In this document: one piece after another, positions 59,474 through 64,000 of the stretch
Layout: every line of letters starts with the position of its first letter
Position numbering within the stretch: the first letter of the stretch is position 1
DNA from: Rhodamnia argentea
Lineage: Eukaryota > Streptophyta > Magnoliopsida > Myrtales > Myrtaceae
Direction of reading: 5' to 3'
DNA: 64,000 nt
NCBI RefSeq assembly: GCF_020921035.1
Contig: NC_063151.1
Coordinates: 9,725,501 to 9,789,500 of the forward strand
The notes under the pieces: model-generated
What the model saw: only the letters and a program-made list of their open reading frames with translations
Told to the model about the DNA's origin: nothing
Databases searched by the model: none
Program-made: the position numbers and the translations under genes

Positions 59474-60320
59474 ACTTCAGATTCCCTTATGTACTTCACG
59501 CAAGTGCCCCAATAAATTCCAAAATCCAAAGGAATGAGCCCAAATACCTTCACTGTCAGGCCAAAGCCACCAACCTTACCCTTTAGAAGGAAATACCTTG
59601 AATTATCAATCAACTACAGAGAGAACGTCCAGCAAGCAAACCCAAAAGCTTCCAACTTGTTTCCTCCTGCAAACTAACAGTATGTAAAGTCTAAACCACT
59701 TCAAATCAGCCCTGAATTCCCTAATTGACATAAATCGAATTCAGAAGTTACCCCTTCCAACAGTAACAAACCCAAATCAGCTCACCGCTCATGAACCCAC
59801 GAAAACAACCAATTAAACCACCTCTAGCCAATCAGAATTTACCCCCAAAAATCGTCACGTCCACTATTTTTGTTTCCGAACCGGAACAATTACAAACCAT
59901 CCTCCGCCGCACGACTTCCCAGATCGACCTCCAACCGGCTTCAGCCAACAAAGTGATTCCCTCGGCGAAGCCGCACGAAATGACCTAATCAACCCGAGAT
60001 TCGATCAACTCCCGAAAATCAATAGCCGAAAACCCGAACTAAAGCACGAAGTTGAGAATTTGCTCACACAAGAACAAAGCCGGGAGAATATCTGATCCCA
60101 ATACGCGATTGGCGACGACTCCAATGAATCAGCGATCATCAACCATTGGAAGAAACAAAAACAAAAAGAAAACCCTAAGATGCGAGACTTTTCGAAGAGA
60201 GAGAGAGAGAGAGAATCGTCTGCCAAATTTAGCAATGGAGAGAGAGAGAGAGAGAAGTGAAATGGACTTTGTTGAGATATGGTTGGCGACCGGCGATTCC
60301 AGGTAAAATCGCACGGGGTC
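59474..60320 (-). promoter_or_regulatory. 5'UTR and promoter of the PP2C gene
   Basis: Upstream of the PP2C start on the minus strand. AG microsatellites at about 60199-60213 and 60239-60256 read as CT-rich patches in gene orientation, typical of plant leaders. The long minus-strand Ser/Leu frame here is a product of the CT repeats. Confidence 0.5.
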
Positions 60321-62746
60321 GCCTAGCTGTCAGCGGAGGATGGGAAATGGAGCCGGACACGTGGCGCGCCGTGGTTAGCGGATCTGCCGTTCCATGGCAG
60401 ATAGGAGGGCTCCTCCTCGGCGCTGCAACCGACTCCCAGCCGTTGGATCACGTGAGTGGCGAGTACGTACGGCGAGGATCCGTCCTTTTGTGAACTTGTG
60501 TCCCTTCGCGGTCCCGAGAGGGTACGGTCGGTGACGGAAGGTTCGGATGCTTTGTGGGGTCATACGTGTCGACCTGTGAGTGGTGGGAAATTACAATTTT
60601 TGCCGCTCGGATAAGTGAGGTGAAGAAACATTATTACCTGGCTCCGGATCCACCGCGAGCTCAGTTGATCCGATCCGCTCACTCACGCGGGTCTCGCATT
60701 AGAACTTTGATCCAACGGCGAATATCAACTGGGCTCAACCATAATAGGAACATACGAGCATTGCTCAAAGTGAAGATCCAAAGCAACTCCATGCCTTTTC
60801 TCTTTGTATCGATCAATTTCATTTTCACCCGGAATTATCAACTCGTATTTTTTTTCCATTTTATTACCACGTCAAAGAAAATGTGTATTCGATTATAAAA
60901 AAAAAACAAAGAGAAAGTGTCGCTAAGAGAACTAGAATAAATGTTTTCGTTAATCTAAAAAGCAAAAAATATTTTTCTAAAGGTAAATTTTTCGAAAAGT
61001 GTTTTCATTTATCATAAAATTTGTCTAGAAATAATATATTCTTCGCGACCTTAGTTTGCATACCAAAAGATGACCAAACGGTAGGAACTTACATGTTGGC
61101 GGATGAATAATGAGAAAAAAGAATGGAACGTAATAAAAGAGAATCAACAGTCACCAAACACAATTTCTTCAAAGCATAAACTACGGTATAAACGGTCAAA
61201 ATTCATGTCCTCGAGGGACACAACCGTTCCCAAAATAGAGTAATGAATGAATGAACAAGTGAATGTATAAATAAATCAACTGTAATTTTTTTTTTGCAAG
61301 GACGATACAAAAAAGATTTACGAATGTCAATTCGTTCATAAATCTATTGTATGAATGCCAATTTAGTTGTTAGCTTACCAATTTTGTTAATGCAATATTA
61401 AAACTTTGTGAGACATTTCAACGTAATCCTTCCAGTTAATTGCCGCCCGTAAATTGCCGATTTGTGGCAATCCGGATAAGACGTCATTTCAATTAAAGTC
61501 GTCCATATTAATGTGCCCTATAAAATAGCCGGCAATAACTAGATGCCGCGTCAACATTTTTCGTTTGCAATTAGCGCTAAATTGGTTTTTTGCACAAACG
61601 TTTAGAATTACATCGACAAAATTGAAAATTTTAGAGTTGAATTGATATTCATATGACCTTTTAAAGACTTATTTGGTAATTATACAAAAGAAAAATAATT
61701 GGCCATTTGCGTAGTGCATTATGTAAAGTGGATGTCCCGAACATTACACAGTAAGGCTGCTTTTGGTAGCTCGAATTTCTAACCAGGATATGATAATATA
61801 TGAAATTTAGAGATTTTATAACATAATATCCATTATTTGGTGAATCGCGATAATAAAATCGGATATGTTCATAATCTATTCTGTTCATTGTTTCATATTT
61901 ATGACATATCAATGTAAATGAATCTGAAAATGCACAAACACAAATAATAATATGTCATAATTCACTGTCAAATCTAGTAAGAGAAATAAAATATAACCAT
62001 TCACCTGTGACTACGAAAAGTTTTGCCTCTCTTACTACTTTGTTAAACTTTAACATGAACCACAAACGTTAACTCTCTTTTTGCTTTCATAGATTTTTGA
62101 CATGAACTAGAAAGCTAAGAAATAGAAGAAGTTTCAACTCTCTCGCCGTTTTTGTAGAGTTTTGTGGTGAACTATAAAACTACAAATGCGTCATGAAACT
62201 TCAACATGAACCAGAAATATAAAGGATAAGGAGATGGGGATGCTAGTTTTTTTAGAAATTTCATTGCCCTCATTCTTCCAAAATTTAAAAAAATTATTTC
62301 AAGTTTGAATATGTTCACATAAAATGTGAGTTCTTCTACTTGTTTTTTTTACTTATTATTTAATTTAAACGCCTTATTATTATTTTTATTATTATTATTT
62401 CCTTCCATCACTTCTCAATAAAATGATAAACTATTCTGTTACACTTAAAAAATGTAATGATATAGGTACTAGCTATATATATATATGTGTGTGCGTGTGT
62501 AAACTATATATTATAAAGTAGAAAGTAATTAAATATATAAATAAAATTAGAATAAATAAAAATGATTTTTTTTATTTTGAGTTTCGTTTTAACATCAGAA
62601 TTAAGATATAATTTCAATTTAATTATTATTTTATTTTTATTATTTATGAAGTTTGTTACTTAGAACAATAATTTTTATTCCATGAATAGAAGAAATCTTA
62701 TCTACCTTTATCACACCTCCCCTCATGGAACAATTTTATCAAGGTT
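60321..62746. other. AT-rich spacer
   Basis: No gene was recognised. It includes (TA)n/(TG)n at about 62475-62500 and ATT runs near 62370-62400. Open frames are short and unsupported. Confidence 0.5.
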
Positions 62747-63482
62747 ATGAGCCTATTTGATTCAGCATTTGGCTAATGGATTTTGAGAAAAAGCAAATAC
62801 CTTTGGACTAAAAACCTTTTTCAAAATGCAAGTAGTGCTTGGTAAAGTGTATTTGAAAAACACATTGAAAAACAACTTTGACGAAAATGCTGTTTGGTGA
62901 AAAATGAACTTTGTACGGTATTTTTAATTTTTGAAAAAAGGCTGCGGTCGGCGTTAGTGGGAGGCGGCGGCGGCGACGATCGGTGGTGGTGAGGGCGATG
63001 GCGGCGGGCGATGGTCGGCAGCGATTGGTGGTGGACGGTAGGCGACGGTCGGTGAGCGGCGTGGGCGGCAATAGGCGGCCGTGGTCGGTGGCGGTGGCGA
63101 CGAGCGGCCATGATCGGTTGTCGTCGGCAATCGGCGACGACAAGTGCCGATTGGTCGTTATCGGCGGTCGGCGATGATGGATGGTAGTCTGCGGCGGTCG
63201 ACGATGATGGGCGATGGTGGCAATCGGTGGGAGGTCACTGGTGGCGGTGGGCGGTGGCGGCGGGGGTGGCGGCAAGCTAAGGTGGCAAATTTAAAAGAAA
63301 AAAAATTAATTGCATTTCGTAAAAGTCTTTTAGCCCAAAGTACCTCTAAAGACTTAGGAAAGCATTTGAAATGCAATTGCATCTCTCCAAAGTGAACCAA
63401 AAAATGAATTAAACACCATTTGCATTTGGTCAATGTACTTTAGAGCCCCGATGCTCATTCCTAATCTTGAACCAAATAGGGC
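62747..63482. mobile_element. Non-autonomous inverted-repeat element with GGC/GGT-rich core
   Basis: The left end GCCTATTTGATTCAGCATTTGG and the right end (reverse complement) GCCCTATTTGGTTCAAGATTAG are inverted repeats of the type seen in plant hAT or Harbinger MITEs. The core (about 62943-63284) is made of short GGCGG/GGTGG/TCGGCG repeats, giving spurious Pro/His/Arg-rich frames on the minus strand. Its right end matches the fragment at 8822-8926. No TSD was identified. Confidence 0.68.
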
Positions 63483-63749
63483 CTATATTCCACTTATAAC
63501 CCACTTTATCCCGCACTCGACAAGAACCAAATACAGGATGGGATAGTTTTATCTTATCCCAACTTTTGTCTTGACTACCAAACCTAACCTAACAGTTCAA
63601 AGTAACTAAGAGGATGGAACCTTGATGTTAAAAACAGTCAAATTATTCACATCAAACAAGAAGTTCTTCACTAGTAAGTAGTGTGTTAATATGTCACACG
63701 CCTATCCCGGCTTAGGAAGCGCTTAATAATTTTAGGGATAATGCGTTGC

Positions 63750-64000
63750 AAAATCTAAAACTTGACATGAATGTGCAATTTAGTTTTAAAACTTTCAAAA
63801 AGTGCAATTAAGTCCTAAAACTTATCAACTTGGTGAATCAAGTCCTTTTGTTGATTGCAATTTTTCAAAGTTTTAGGACTTGATTGTAATCTTTGTAAGT
63901 TTCAAGGTTCGATTGCACCTTCATGACAAGTTTTACGACTTGATTACACTTTTTGAAAATTGTAGGACTCAATTATACTTTTGTGATAAGTTTTAGTACT
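63750..64000. repeat. Inverted-repeat-like AT-rich repeat cut by the window edge
   Basis: Phrases of the type 'aagtcctaaaacttatcaa' and, inverted, 'ttttaggacttgatt' alternate, as in the MITE near 10.4 kb but with different wording. The element probably continues beyond the window. Confidence 0.5.

Noticed and set aside
62808-63275. Pro/His/Arg-rich minus-strand frame of 155 codons
   Set aside because: It is low-complexity translation of the GGC/GGT-rich transposon core, with no domain.

Overview
This window is plant nuclear DNA from a dicot. Genes have many short introns with GT-AG borders, spacers are AT-rich, and every recognisable protein is a plant family. The dispersed repeats built from phrases like 'aattgaaaggtttatgac' remind me of Eucalyptus/Myrtaceae, but that is recollection and not proof. 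There are no prokaryotic genes, tRNA or rRNA genes, or CRISPR arrays.

Layout: (1) 302-1268, minus: 5' half of a PBL21/22-like receptor-like cytoplasmic kinase, running off the left edge. (2) 1.4-11.95 kb: gene-free, repeat-rich spacer with degenerate repeats, a tandem duplication carrying an inverted-repeat MITE, and a GGTCCGG-rich hAT-like element with a 9-bp target-site duplication (TSD). (3) 12.0-15.35 kb, plus: a P-class PPR protein gene. (4) 16.2-18.5 kb: a broken partial copy of the downstream EH gene, joined to a copy of the PPR gene's upstream region. (5) 20.07-29.40 kb, plus: EH1/Pan1-like endocytic protein, 13 exons. (6) 31.33-33.82 kb, plus: a small conserved coiled-coil-like protein (six exons) with a tRNA-derived SINE in intron 2. 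(7) 34.58-36.68 kb: decayed PIF/Harbinger element. (8) 39.71-42.76 kb, plus: SAUL1/PUB43/PUB44-like U-box ARM E3 ligase, with a likely 5'UTR exon near 37.4 kb. (9) 45.36-47.08 kb, minus: F-box/kelch protein. (10) 51.22-56.14 kb, plus: Canopy/MSAP-like ER protein with a 1.6-kb transposon in intron 4. (11) 57.36-59.40 kb, minus: PP2C phosphatase. (12) 60-64 kb: repeat-rich sequence with a GGC-rich inverted-repeat element.

The kinase, EH protein, coiled-coil protein and U-box ligase match a neighbourhood I recall on Arabidopsis chromosome 1 (At1g20650/At1g20760/At1g20770/At1g20780 and the sister block around At1g76370/At1g76390), so this looks like conserved microsynteny. The genes are not an operon. 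Shared themes are plasma-membrane signalling and turnover (kinase, TPLATE-associated EH protein, SAUL1-like ligase, PP2C).

The most unusual signal is a recurrent class of tiny insertions, about 8-23 bp. Most are a few bases resembling GACC or ACCC attached to poly(A), on either strand, flanked by direct repeats of about 10-16 bp. At least ten are visible. Three lie in duplicated segments whose sister copy in this same window shows the empty site. They look like ultra-short retroposition events.
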